Positions 23,299 to 31,236 of a stretch of 39,083 bases of DNA are shown here, piece by piece. The translations under genes were made by a program, and so were the position numbers. The DNA is taken from assembly GCA_038043285.1 (NCBI GenBank), contig JBBTCJ010000182.1:1-39083 (forward strand), given 5' to 3'. This stretch comes from JBBTCJ01 sp038043285 (lineage in GTDB: Bacteria; Planctomycetota; Phycisphaerae; UBA1845). A model generated the notes under the pieces. The model did no database searches, was not told where the DNA came from, and worked only from the letters and a program-made list of their open reading frames with translations. Every line of letters starts with the position of its first letter. Positions within the stretch are counted from its first letter, which is position 1.

Positions 23299-25182
23299 CT
23301 ACGATCTACGATCCAAACGTACAACACGCCCAGCCGGTACGACCGGGCGGCGCATCATCATTCTCGTCGCCGCCGTGGCCAGAAGCAGCGTCAAGACCGC
23401 CAGGCCCCAGCCGGAGGCGGCGGGCACTGGCGGACCCTCGGCCGACGCAATGTGGAACACGTCATTTTGCAATTCGCCGCGGATCGTGGTGTTGCGGCGA
23501 ATGACGTCCGAGAGCCGCGTGTTCTCCAACGCCACCAGCAGCGTGCCGGAGAACTGGTTCTGGTACCAGAAACGGTCGCCGTCGCGGACGCGCGTGAACT
23601 GGTCGACCAGCACGGCTTTCATGAGCGACCCGACCAGGGCGCCGGGAACCTTGTCCTCGGCAAGCGCGCCGACCCAGATGTCGATCTTGTTCACGTCGCC
23701 GTACGCCAGTTGCAAGCGACCGCTAATCACCGGATTGCTGCTGACCTGATAGAAGTTTGCCGCCGCGGGCAGACCAAACGCGATTCGCGCCGCGTTGTAG
23801 CTCGGCAGCCCGTGGTCCCGACCGCGCTGGATGTTCAAGGACGCCAGGTCCAACCCGCCTTGCCCCGGCGAGCCGAAGAGGAAGTTCTGCACCTCTTCGA
23901 CGATGAAAGGATCAATGTCCTGCATCAGTTGCGTGGCCAGCCCGCGATAGATCGGCTCCACGCCTCCCTCGTTGACCAGGCGAGTCGGCACAAAGAACGC
24001 TTCGCGAAGCGGAATCGCGCCTTGGGGAATCGATTTCAGCTCGCGATCCATTCGCAGAATGTGGGACGAAAGCATGGTGTGTCCGATGCGATAACATGCC
24101 GTGGCGAAGATGCTGGAGATGCTGGGGTCGACTGTTTCGTCGTATCCCTTGTACGGCGGGATGGCGTCGGATCCGAGGAGAACCGGCAGAAACTCCTTGT
24201 AGGAGATGACTTGGATCTCCGCGCCGACGATCGCTCGTGCCCGCTGGTAGATTTCCTCATCGGACAGCCCCGGCTCCATGTTGCGGAACTGGTCGGCGAG
24301 ATAGTTGTGCTCCCGGACGAAGAGCGTGTGGATGGCGATGAGGCCGAGCTGCTCGTTGGTCCGCATGTCGCCGGTAATAAACAGCGTCGGCGATGTTCCC
24401 CCGCCATTGGGCAAACCGATCGTGTTGTAGGGAGGCATGTCGCCCGGGCTGGTCTTGAGTTTTCCGGTCCCATCCATCGTCCGCAACCACAGCGCTCGTC
24501 CGTCGTCCGACCCGTAGACCATGGAGGCGTCGATGAATCCGGTGATCAGGTTGAACTGCTCGCGGGGGTTGTCCGGACCCGTGGCCGTGCTGTAGTCGTA
24601 CGCCGAACGATCGAAATCCATAAGCTGGGTTCCCGTACTGTTGGGGTCGAAGAACGGATCGCCCATCGGAACCGGGATCGGAAAGGGCATCAGATCCGCG
24701 GGAACCGGAACCATGTCGAGGTCGTGATCGAGGAATTGTCCCCACTGCCACATCCAATCGGTCGCGCCGACGGCGTTGGTCAGGTTTCCCGGCTGGGCGA
24801 CAACGATCCGGCTGATCTGTCGGGGGTTGGGACGATCTCCACCTGACGGAATGGACACGTTGTCGGCGTAGGCGCAGGGTTCCTTGCGGAGGAGATGGCA
24901 TCCGACTGCGCCCCAGTCGGGATGGGCGAGGTTGTTCGTCGTTCCGTCGATGCGTCGAGCGTCGCGGCCCCAGGCCTGCGGATTCTCCGCCGCAACGGCT
25001 CCCGGGGGTGGGGCCACAGAGAAGAACTCGGCGGAGCGCGAGGGTACAACTTCCGTGTCGCTCTTGCGGATCGGCGCGGCCGACTCGGAGGTCGGCACCG
25101 AGGGGTACTGACCCCACACGACGGTCATCGACGCCGTCATCACGACCGCGACCAGTGAGGTTACGCTAACACGTCGCCGCAT
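23299..25182 (-). CDS. Animal-type haem peroxidase with IPTL-CTERM-like sorting tail
   Basis: 627 residues from ATG 25182, with GGAGG upstream. The signal peptide covers residues 1-24. The peroxidase domain (about 70-570) belongs to the animal haem peroxidase/peroxidasin superfamily: distal His153 with the Ca site in WGQFLDHDLDMVP, GFIDASMVYGS, HTLFVREHNYLADQ, proximal His368 in CYRIGHTMLSSH, and RGRDHGLPSYNAAR. The C-terminus (586-612) reads VPAASGWGLAVLTLLL...RMMMRR, matching the plan of IPTL-CTERM signals (VP..S.WGL, hydrophobic helix, Arg). This implies export, then processing or anchoring at the cell surface. The expected chemistry is H2O2-dependent oxidation of halides, phenols or proteins. 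The gene is transcribed alone. Confidence 0.93.
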   Translation of the reverse strand: MRRRVSVTSLVAVVMTASMTVVWGQYPSVPTSESAAPIRKSDTEVVPSRSAEFFSVAPPPGAVAAENPQAWGRDARRIDGTTNNLAHPDWGAVGCHLLRKEPCAYADNVSIPSGGDRPNPRQISRIVVAQPGNLTNAVGATDWMWQWGQFLDHDLDMVPVPADLMPFPIPVPMGDPFFDPNSTGTQLMDFDRSAYDYSTATGPDNPREQFNLITGFIDASMVYGSDDGRALWLRTMDGTGKLKTSPGDMPPYNTIGLPNGGGTSPTLFITGDMRTNEQLGLIAIHTLFVREHNYLADQFRNMEPGLSDEEIYQRARAIVGAEIQVISYKEFLPVLLGSDAIPPYKGYDETVDPSISSIFATACYRIGHTMLSSHILRMDRELKSIPQGAIPLREAFFVPTRLVNEGGVEPIYRGLATQLMQDIDPFIVEEVQNFLFGSPGQGGLDLASLNIQRGRDHGLPSYNAARIAFGLPAAANFYQVSSNPVISGRLQLAYGDVNKIDIWVGALAEDKVPGALVGSLMKAVLVDQFTRVRDGDRFWYQNQFSGTLLVALENTRLSDVIRRNTTIRGELQNDVFHIASAEGPPVPAASGWGLAVLTLLLATAATRMMMRRPVVPAGRVVRLDRRS

Positions 25183-25656
25183 GAGTTTCCCCTCCGTCGA
25201 ATCCGTTGGCTTCTGTTCTGCGCTTCGTGAATTCTGTTGGGCAGCCGGGGAAGCGCCGTTGCGAAGGCGCGAGCCTTGATCGGGTCTTGCGGGCGGTGAG
25301 CATTCACCCTGGGTACGCGCTTGCGGCGCCAACCCTCCGCGCGACACTTTCGCACACGGCTTCGCGAAGCGGTCAGCGGGTTACCGCAACTAGCAGCCGG
25401 GAATTCTGCTCGCAGACACGGAGCCCCTCCGGTTGTGGACCAAAGGTGCCAGTTTAGCAGACAGGAAGGGACTTGTTAAGAGGGCCTCCCAAGTTCCTCG
25501 GCGGCGGGCCGATTGCGGCGCAAGTCTGCCTGGGATAATGACTTCCGGCCGCCAGCCGGCGGCGGAACCAGGCCTGCCCAACAAGACCGAAGGTACGGGC
25601 CTGCGCGTTGCGGGGTTGTTCGGGTCGGCTACGATGCGCTGGACGGAGGTTGCCCT
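25183..25656. other. Divergent intergenic region, peroxidase / SDR
   Basis: 474 bp between divergent starts. It must hold both promoters; only the SDR-side candidate (25608-25635) could be picked. No small gene with a plausible ribosome binding site is seen. Confidence 0.5.
25608..25635 (+). promoter_or_regulatory. Candidate promoter for the SDR-ALDH-RidA cluster
   Basis: TTGCGG (25608-25613), 16 nt, TACGAT (25630-25635). It has the same -35 hexamer and spacing as the hutU candidate. The leader would be very short, about 15 nt, containing GGAGG. Confidence 0.35.
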
Positions 25657-26445
25657 ATGGAAGGTGTACTGACCGGACGCAACGCGTTGGTCTGCGGCGC
25701 ATCGCAGGGAATTGGACTGGCGTGCGCCATCGAACTGTCGCGCCTTGGGGCTTGGGTGACCATCGTCGCGCGGAATGCTGATGCGTTGACGCGAGCGCTG
25801 CGCGAGCTGGACACAACCGGCGGACGGGTCCACCGGACGCTGGTCGCGGATTTCACGGACCCCGCGGGCGTCAAGGCCAAAGTCGAAGGTCACGTTCGTC
25901 AGTTCGGGCCGATGCACGTGCTGGTCAACAACACCGGCGGTCCGCCGCACGGCGCGATTGTGGATGCGAAACCGGAACAGTTCCTTCAGGCGATTTCGGC
26001 CCACGTGGTGTGCAATCAACTGCTCGTCCAGGCGGTGTTGCCGGGCATGAAGGCGGCGGGATTCGGGCGAGTTGTGAACATCATCTCGACGTCCGTGGTC
26101 GCTCCGATCAAGGGGCTTGGCGTCTCCAACACGACGCGGGGCGCGGTGGCCAACTGGGGCCGCACGATGGCGGGCGAGTTGGCGCCCTTGGGCATCACCG
26201 TCAACAACGTGTTGCCGGGCTATACCGCGACCGCACGACTTCAGTCGTTGTTCGAGGTGAAGGCGCAAAAGGCGGGCGGAACGATCGCGGACGTGGAACG
26301 GCAGGTCATCGACTCCGTTCCGATGGGGCGGTTGGCTTCTCCGATGGAAATCGCCGCGGTCGTCGGATTCCTGGCCTCGCCGGCGGCTTCCTATGTCACC
26401 GGCGTAAATCTTCCCGTGGATGGTGGACGGACAGCGGTACAATAG
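25657..26445 (+). CDS. Atypical SDR-family oxidoreductase lacking the Tyr/Lys catalytic pair
   Basis: 262 residues from ATG 25657; GGAGG lies about 7 nt upstream, and the longer frame from 25513 has no support. A Rossmann fold is clear: the cofactor loop GASQGIG (14-20), NNTGG (91-95), and the C-terminal PVDGGRTAVQ typical of FabG-like SDRs. At the active site the Ser region is intact (IISTS, 143-147) but the usual Tyr-x3-Lys reads Ser157-N-T-T-Arg161. A divergent FabG-like group with this replacement exists (from memory), so the protein is probably functional, but with altered or lost reductase chemistry. It is followed at 128 nt by a 2-aminomuconate-semialdehyde-dehydrogenase-like gene and then a RidA-like gene, which suggests a role in tryptophan/kynurenine or other aromatic breakdown. 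Confidence 0.85.
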   Translation: MEGVLTGRNALVCGASQGIGLACAIELSRLGAWVTIVARNADALTRALRELDTTGGRVHRTLVADFTDPAGVKAKVEGHVRQFGPMHVLVNNTGGPPHGAIVDAKPEQFLQAISAHVVCNQLLVQAVLPGMKAAGFGRVVNIISTSVVAPIKGLGVSNTTRGAVANWGRTMAGELAPLGITVNNVLPGYTATARLQSLFEVKAQKAGGTIADVERQVIDSVPMGRLASPMEIAAVVGFLASPAASYVTGVNLPVDGGRTAVQ

Positions 26446-26460
26446 GGAATACGGAATTGT

Positions 26461-26555
26461 GAATGCGGAATGAGCATTGAACAGTCATCCGTGAACCGCA
26501 TCAAGCGAGGCCTCAGCAGCGCTCGCCGTTCTTCCGCATTCCGCACTCCGCATTC
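26461..26555. repeat. Inverted repeat with GCGGAATG units, SDR/ALDH junction
   Basis: GAATGCGGAATG (26461-26472) faces CATTCCGCACTCCGCATTC (26537-26555), able to pair across about 65 nt. The same units recur in the next junction (28032-28130). Confidence 0.65.
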
Positions 26556-26573
26556 GACTTTCTCGGCGTCCCC

Positions 26574-28031
26574 ATGTCGCTCCCGAAACTAGCCAACTAC
26601 GCCGGCGGCAAGTTCGTCGAGCCGATCTCGGCCGCGTATCTGGACAACGTTGATCCGTCGACGGGAGCCGTCTACTCCTATGTTCCGGACAGCGATGATC
26701 GTGACGCGGAGCGGGCGGTCGCGGCGGCGGAGAAGGCGTTCGTTACCTGGTCGCAGACTCCAACGGCGGAGCGATCCCGCATCCTGCTGAAACTGGCCGA
26801 CCTGATAGACGCCAACCTCGAACGCCTTGCGCGGGCGGAGTGCATCGACAACGGCAAGCCCGTCAAGCTCGCGCGGACGCTGGACATTCCCCGCGCCGCG
26901 GCGAACTTTCGCTTTTTCGCCACGGCGATCGTGCACTTTCATTCGGAATCGCACGTGACCGACGGCGTCGGGTTGAACTACACGCTTCGCCAGCCGCGCG
27001 GCGTCTGCGGGATGATCTCGCCCTGGAACTTGCCGCTGTACCTGTTCAGTTGGAAGGTCGCTCCGGCGATCGCCTGCGGGAACACGGTGGTGGCGAAACC
27101 CTCCGAACTCACGCCGATGACGGCCTACATGCTTTGCGAGTTGTGCACGCAGGCGGGATTGCCGCCCGGTGTGCTAAACGTGGTTCACGGCCTGGGGGCG
27201 AAGGCCGGATCGGCCATCGTCGCCCATCCGAACGTGCGAACACTTTCGTTTACCGGCGGCACGGTGACCGGGCGGGAGATTGCGCGCATCGCTGGTCCGC
27301 TCTTCAAGAAGGTGGGCCTGGAACTCGGCGGCAAGAACCCCAACCTTATCTTTGCCGACGCGGACTTGGATGAGGCGATCCGCGAGAGTCTGCGATCCTC
27401 GTTCACCAACCAGGGTCAGATTTGCCTGTGCGGGTCGCGGGTGTTCGTCGAGCGGCCGGTCTACGACAGGTTCGTATCCCGGTTCGTGGAGGCTGCGACG
27501 AAGCTCCGCGTCGGCGATCCGCTCGACGAATTCACCGAGCAAGGAGCCCTTGTCTCACGGTCGCACGTGGAGAAGGTGCGATCGTACGTCGATCTGGCGA
27601 AGCAGGAGGGGGGAAGGATTCTCTGTGGTGGGGCGGTTCCCGCGGGCCTGCCGGAACGCTGTCGCGGCGGGTACTTCTTTGAGCCGACGGTGATCACCGA
27701 GTTGCCCGTGGATTGCCGAGTGAATCGCGAGGAGATCTTCGGCCCGGTGGTGACGATTACCCCGTTCGACGACGAACGTCAGGTCATCGACTATGCCAAC
27801 GGAACGGATTACGGGTTGTCCGCGGCGGTGTGGACGAGCAACGTGGGGCGGGCGCATCGCGTGGCGGAAGCGTTGCAGGTAGGAACTGTATGGGTCAATT
27901 GCTGGCTGGTGCGCGATCTGCGCGTGCCCTTCGGCGGGGTGAAGAACAGCGGCGTAGGCCGCGAGGGCGGAGTGGAAGCCCTGCGATTCTTCACCGAACC
28001 GAAGAACGTGTGCGTGAGGATCCCGAAATAA
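26574..28031 (+). CDS. Aldehyde dehydrogenase, 2-aminomuconate-semialdehyde dehydrogenase type
   Basis: 485 residues from ATG 26574; the ribosome binding site is weak. NAD-dependent ALDH fold: oxyanion Asn152 (SPWNLPL), Lys175 (VAKPSELTP), general base Glu250 (LELGGKNPN) and catalytic Cys284 in NQGQICLCGSR. The ICLC context and the downstream RVFVERPVYDRFVSRF resemble ALDH8A1 and bacterial 2-aminomuconic/2-hydroxymuconic semialdehyde dehydrogenases, which oxidise the ring-cleavage semialdehyde made from 3-hydroxyanthranilate. A neighbouring RidA-like gene (possible 2-aminomuconate deaminase) strengthens this. A broader-specificity aldehyde dehydrogenase is the alternative. Junctions on both sides contain GCGGAATG-type inverted repeats. 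Confidence 0.9.
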   Translation: MSLPKLANYAGGKFVEPISAAYLDNVDPSTGAVYSYVPDSDDRDAERAVAAAEKAFVTWSQTPTAERSRILLKLADLIDANLERLARAECIDNGKPVKLARTLDIPRAAANFRFFATAIVHFHSESHVTDGVGLNYTLRQPRGVCGMISPWNLPLYLFSWKVAPAIACGNTVVAKPSELTPMTAYMLCELCTQAGLPPGVLNVVHGLGAKAGSAIVAHPNVRTLSFTGGTVTGREIARIAGPLFKKVGLELGGKNPNLIFADADLDEAIRESLRSSFTNQGQICLCGSRVFVERPVYDRFVSRFVEAATKLRVGDPLDEFTEQGALVSRSHVEKVRSYVDLAKQEGGRILCGGAVPAGLPERCRGGYFFEPTVITELPVDCRVNREEIFGPVVTITPFDDERQVIDYANGTDYGLSAAVWTSNVGRAHRVAEALQVGTVWVNCWLVRDLRVPFGGVKNSGVGREGGVEALRFFTEPKNVCVRIPK

Positions 28032-28130
28032 TGCGGAATGCCGATCCGTACCGCGACCGTGAGGGAGTGGCCAGGCGGAATGCGGAATGAACGACAAGTT
28101 TTCTCAATTCCGGTCTCTCGGCATTCCGCC
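28032..28130. repeat. Inverted repeat with GCGGAATG units, ALDH/RidA junction
   Basis: TGCGGAATGCCGA (28032-28044) and TCGGCATTCCGCC (28118-28130) match at 12 of 13 positions. A further GCGGAATGCGGAATG lies between them (28076-28090), along with a CCGCGACCGTGAGGGAG copy (28051-28067). Confidence 0.7.
28044..28070 (+). repeat. Dispersed intergenic repeat (CCGCGACCGT...GGAGTGG family)
   Basis: Plus-strand GTACCGCGACCGTGAGGGAG, reverse-complementary to the copies at 4954-4980 and 18071-18100. It is nested within the GCGGAATG inverted repeat. Confidence 0.65.
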
Positions 28131-28180
28131 ATCCGCATCCTGGAATCGGCTGCTGGGACCGCGGGGAGGTTTGATTCCCA

Positions 28181-28606
28181 ATGAATGAATCCATCGTCAG
28201 CCGCCGCGCACCGGAGCCTGTGGGGGCCTATCCACACGCGAAACGAGTCGGCAACCTTCTTTTCCTTTCCGGCATCGGTCCTCGGAAGCGAGGCAGCAGG
28301 GAGATTCCGGGCGTCACGTTGGATGCCGCGGGGAACGTCGTCGCCCACGACATCGCGGCGCAGTGCCGCTCGGTGTTCGAGAATGTCCGCGCCGTTCTTG
28401 AAGACGCGGGCGCGAAGTGGGAGGATATCGTTGACGTCACGGTCTTTCTTGCCGACATGAAGCACGACTTCCCGATCTTCAACGAACTGTACGCGGAACA
28501 CTTCGCCGGTCCGGGAAAGCCGAATCCGACGCGGACAACCGTCGAAGTGACCGCCCTTCCGACGCCCATTGCGATCGAGTTGAAGGTGATGGCCGCGGTC
28601 ACCTGA
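28181..28606 (+). CDS. RidA (YjgF/YER057c) family protein, possible 2-aminomuconate deaminase
   Basis: 141 residues from ATG 28181; GGGGAGG lies 11 nt upstream, slightly far. This is a small trimeric cytoplasmic family that hydrolyses enamines/imines. Signatures: PVGAYPHAKRVGNLLFLSGIGPR, the VFENVRAVLEDAGAKWEDIVDVTVFLADM helix-strand core, and PNPTRTTVEVTALPTPIAIELKVMA with the conserved Arg that binds carboxylate. In kynurenine-degradation clusters a RidA-like protein acts as 2-aminomuconate deaminase; position after the ALDH gene supports this. A generic imine-deaminase role is the alternative. The 3' end overlaps the convergent miaB stop by 8 nt. Confidence 0.9.
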   Translation: MNESIVSRRAPEPVGAYPHAKRVGNLLFLSGIGPRKRGSREIPGVTLDAAGNVVAHDIAAQCRSVFENVRAVLEDAGAKWEDIVDVTVFLADMKHDFPIFNELYAEHFAGPGKPNPTRTTVEVTALPTPIAIELKVMAAVT

Positions 28607-30137
28607 GCGTGCGGGACGAGGCGATGACGGGCAGGGCAAGTCGGCGATCTCGGTCGGATGAACCGGAACGGGGTCGACCTGAATCTCCGCCGCTGGGTTT
28701 CACGGAAATCTGCCCGACGGCGCCGTGCAGGGTTAATGCGGTCGCGGCCGTCACGCGGACCTTGAGGAATTGACCGATGTACTCCGGCGATTCGTTGAAG
28801 ACCACGATCTGATCCGATCGCGTGCGACCGACCAGTTGGTCGCTGCGTCGCCAGCCGACTTCGTCGCCACGGGTTTGCTCCGCTTCCTGGGCCTTCAATG
28901 CCGCCTTGCTGTAACCCTCGACGAGCACCTCGACCTCCGTGCCCACGAGTCGTTGATTGGCGGCGATGCTGATCTGCTCCTGAAGGGCGAGCAGTTCGCG
29001 GTTGCGTCGGCGTTTGACGTCCTCGTGCACGTCGTCTGCCAATCGCCTGTCGGCCACCGTTCCCGGCCGCGGCGAGTACTTGAACACGAAGATGTTCTTG
29101 TAGCGGCAGCGCTCGATGAGCCGCATGGTTGCCTGGTGGTCTTGGTCCGTCTCGCCGCAAAACCCGACGATAAAGTCGCCGGCGATCGCTAGTCCGGGCA
29201 CCGTCTCGTATGCCCGGTCAATCAATTCAATGTATTGCTCGGCGGAGTACTGCCGGCGCATTCGAGCGAGCACCTCGTTGCTTCCGCTCTGGGCGGGGAT
29301 GTGCAGGTATTCGCATATCTTGGGCACGTCGCGCATCGCCTGGAGGACGTCGTCGGTAAAGTCACCGGGGTAACTGGTGACGAAGCGGACGCGTTCGATG
29401 CCGCCGACACCGGCCACGCGCTGGAGCAGCTCGGCGAATCGGACCGCCCGGCCGTCCTCCTGGCCGACGTAGCTATTCACGGTCTGGCCTAGCAGGGTGA
29501 CTTCCTTGGCGCCGCGATCGGTCAGCATCCGGGCTTCGTCGACGATCTGCCCCGGCGGGCGGCTGCGTTCCGGTCCGCGGGTGAATGGAACGACGCAAAA
29601 GGTGCAGAACTTGTCGCAGCCGCGTTGCACGCGCACGTAGGATTGCAGCACGTCGCCGCCGGGCTTCGGGTCGCGGGCGAGGTCGAGGGCTTCGACCGAG
29701 TCGTATTCCAAAGCTCGTTGCAGGGGGGTGCTCTTGCGCGAGAGGTTCCGGGCCAGGGCGATCGCCCGTTGTCGGCTTGAGCGGACCTCCTCGACGAGGG
29801 CGGTGACTTTATTGAGTTCGCCCGGCCCGCAGACCAAATCGACGTGGGGCATTTTCTCGAAAATTCCCTCGGGGTCGCGCTCGGCCATGCACCCGATGAC
29901 GCCGACGATCATGGCGGGACGATTGGCCTTGGTCGCGCGGAGCGAACCGAGGCGCGAGAGCACCTTCTGTTCGGCGTGATCGCGGACCGAACAGGTGTTC
30001 AGCAGCACGAGGTCGGCGGATTTCATGCTCTGGACCGGCTCGTAACCCAGCACGCGAAGCTGTCCGAGAACCAGCTCGCTGTCGAGCACGTTCATCTGGC
30101 AGCCCATGGTTTCGAGATAGACTGACTTCCGCAGCAT
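28599..30137 (-). CDS. miaB: tRNA-2-methylthio-N6-dimethylallyladenosine synthase
   Basis: 512 residues from ATG 30137, with GGGAG 6 nt upstream. A radical-SAM methylthiotransferase modifying A37 of tRNAs that read UNN codons. The N-terminal UPF0004 domain carries the first [4Fe-4S] ligands Cys13 (TMGCQMN), Cys49 (NTCSVR) and Cys83 (IGCMAER). The radical-SAM domain has C174-x3-C178-x2-C181 (RGCDKFCTFCVVP), followed by EVTLLGQTVNSY, HIPAQSGSNEVLARM and a TRAM domain near residues 395-465 (VGTEVEVLVEG). There is a ~40-residue Arg/Ser/Gly-rich tail beyond the usual end. NSYVGQ and HIPAQSGS support MiaB over MtaB or RimO. It converges on the RidA-like gene with an 8-nt overlap. Confidence 0.95.
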   Translation of the reverse strand: MLRKSVYLETMGCQMNVLDSELVLGQLRVLGYEPVQSMKSADLVLLNTCSVRDHAEQKVLSRLGSLRATKANRPAMIVGVIGCMAERDPEGIFEKMPHVDLVCGPGELNKVTALVEEVRSSRQRAIALARNLSRKSTPLQRALEYDSVEALDLARDPKPGGDVLQSYVRVQRGCDKFCTFCVVPFTRGPERSRPPGQIVDEARMLTDRGAKEVTLLGQTVNSYVGQEDGRAVRFAELLQRVAGVGGIERVRFVTSYPGDFTDDVLQAMRDVPKICEYLHIPAQSGSNEVLARMRRQYSAEQYIELIDRAYETVPGLAIAGDFIVGFCGETDQDHQATMRLIERCRYKNIFVFKYSPRPGTVADRRLADDVHEDVKRRRNRELLALQEQISIAANQRLVGTEVEVLVEGYSKAALKAQEAEQTRGDEVGWRRSDQLVGRTRSDQIVVFNESPEYIGQFLKVRVTAATALTLHGAVGQISVKPSGGDSGRPRSGSSDRDRRLALPVIASSRTLR

Positions 30138-30222
30138 GTTCGCTCCCATCGCCCACGTCACCCGTCGGTCCGGCGACGCGGGATTGTAGGCAAACCGTGC
30201 CGGCCGACCAAGGCCCCCCGCG

Positions 30223-31029
30223 TTACGGCGGGGTCGTTGACGGCATGGCCCGCTTGGCGACCCGGTACATGATGGCGTCGGCGAGCCGGTGCGAGCAGCG
30301 GCGAATCAGGGAAATCAATTTTCCTTCGACGGACAGCACGACCTCGGGGCTACGTCTGCGGGAGGCGCGGACGACGGCCTGGGCGACACGTTCCGCGGAG
30401 TATTGCGTTTGGGCGATTCGGGTGGCTTTCGCGTCGACGATGGCGGCGGAGTCGAAGAAGGCGGTTCGCGTGGAACCGGGCGCGATGCAGATGACGTCAA
30501 CGCCGGTCCCGCGAAGCTCCATGCGGAGTCCGGTGCTCAGGCTGGTGAGAGCGGCTTTGGTGGCGCTGTAAATGCTCATGCGCGGGATGGCCTGATTCCC
30601 CACGACTGACGAGATGTTGATGATCTGCCCCGTTCCGCGTTCGAGCATTGCGGGAAGGACTTCGCGGATGAGGGCGATGGGGGCAACCAAGTTGAGTGCA
30701 AGCATCCGATCGACGTGTTCGAGCGGAATGCGGTGGGTCGTGCCGAAGGCTGCCCAGCCGGCGTTGTTGATGAGCACGTCGATAAGCCCGAACCGTTCGC
30801 GGCACCGTCGAATGGCCGCGACGCGCTGCGCTGGGTCCGTGGCGTCGAGGGGATGGAAGGCGATGCGGTCATCGCCGAGTTCATCGACCAGCGATTGAAG
30901 CCTATCGACGGACCTTGCGTTCGCAAAGACCTGTGCGCCGGCGCGATGAAACGCGACGGCGCAAGCCCGGCCGATTCCGCCGGAGGCGCCGGTGATGAAG
31001 ACGGTTCGGTCTCGCGGATCGTATCCCAT
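30223..31029 (-). CDS. Classical short-chain dehydrogenase/reductase
   Basis: 268 residues from ATG 31029; a GTG at 31053 would add 8 residues, and neither start has a strong ribosome binding site. All classical SDR elements are present: TGASGGIG (13-20) for NAD(P), NNAGW (88-92), NISS (138-141) and the catalytic Tyr154-SAT-Lys158. The C-terminal extension (residues ~215-268, VVRASRRRSPEVVLSVEGKL...) resembles SDRs of the DltE/YqjQ type. The substrate is unknown. It lies 85 nt upstream of miaB on the same strand. Confidence 0.9.
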   Translation of the reverse strand: MGYDPRDRTVFITGASGGIGRACAVAFHRAGAQVFANARSVDRLQSLVDELGDDRIAFHPLDATDPAQRVAAIRRCRERFGLIDVLINNAGWAAFGTTHRIPLEHVDRMLALNLVAPIALIREVLPAMLERGTGQIINISSVVGNQAIPRMSIYSATKAALTSLSTGLRMELRGTGVDVICIAPGSTRTAFFDSAAIVDAKATRIAQTQYSAERVAQAVVRASRRRSPEVVLSVEGKLISLIRRCSHRLADAIMYRVAKRAMPSTTPP

Positions 31030-31116
31030 GATTGTTAAGGCGGCGCGCCGCACTCTCGGTCACGCCGGCAGGGACTTATATCAGTTCTGGTATGAAATGC
31101 CGATTCTCTCGGTGGC

Positions 31117-31139
31117 CACGGGCGGTTTGTCCGCCCGTG
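31117..31139. repeat. Perfect 9-bp hairpin downstream of the MFS gene
   Basis: CACGGGCGG - TTTGT - CCGCCCGTG, followed by a second small hairpin GGGCAGCAAGCTGCC. No U-tract. It lies in the 207-bp gap after the MFS gene stop. Confidence 0.6.
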
Positions 31140-31236
31140 CCGACACGGGCAGCAAGCTGCCGGTAGCATCCGCGCCGCGGATGAACCGCGACGCGACACA
31201 GAAAGCGAGGAACGGCGAGACTACGGTAGCCCGCGA

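Noticed and set aside
20379..24846. Long ORFs antisense to the Cys-rich, hutU and peroxidase genes
   Set aside because: They mirror strongly supported coding frames; long antisense ORFs are expected at this GC content, and their translations are rich in Arg/Gly/His without domains.
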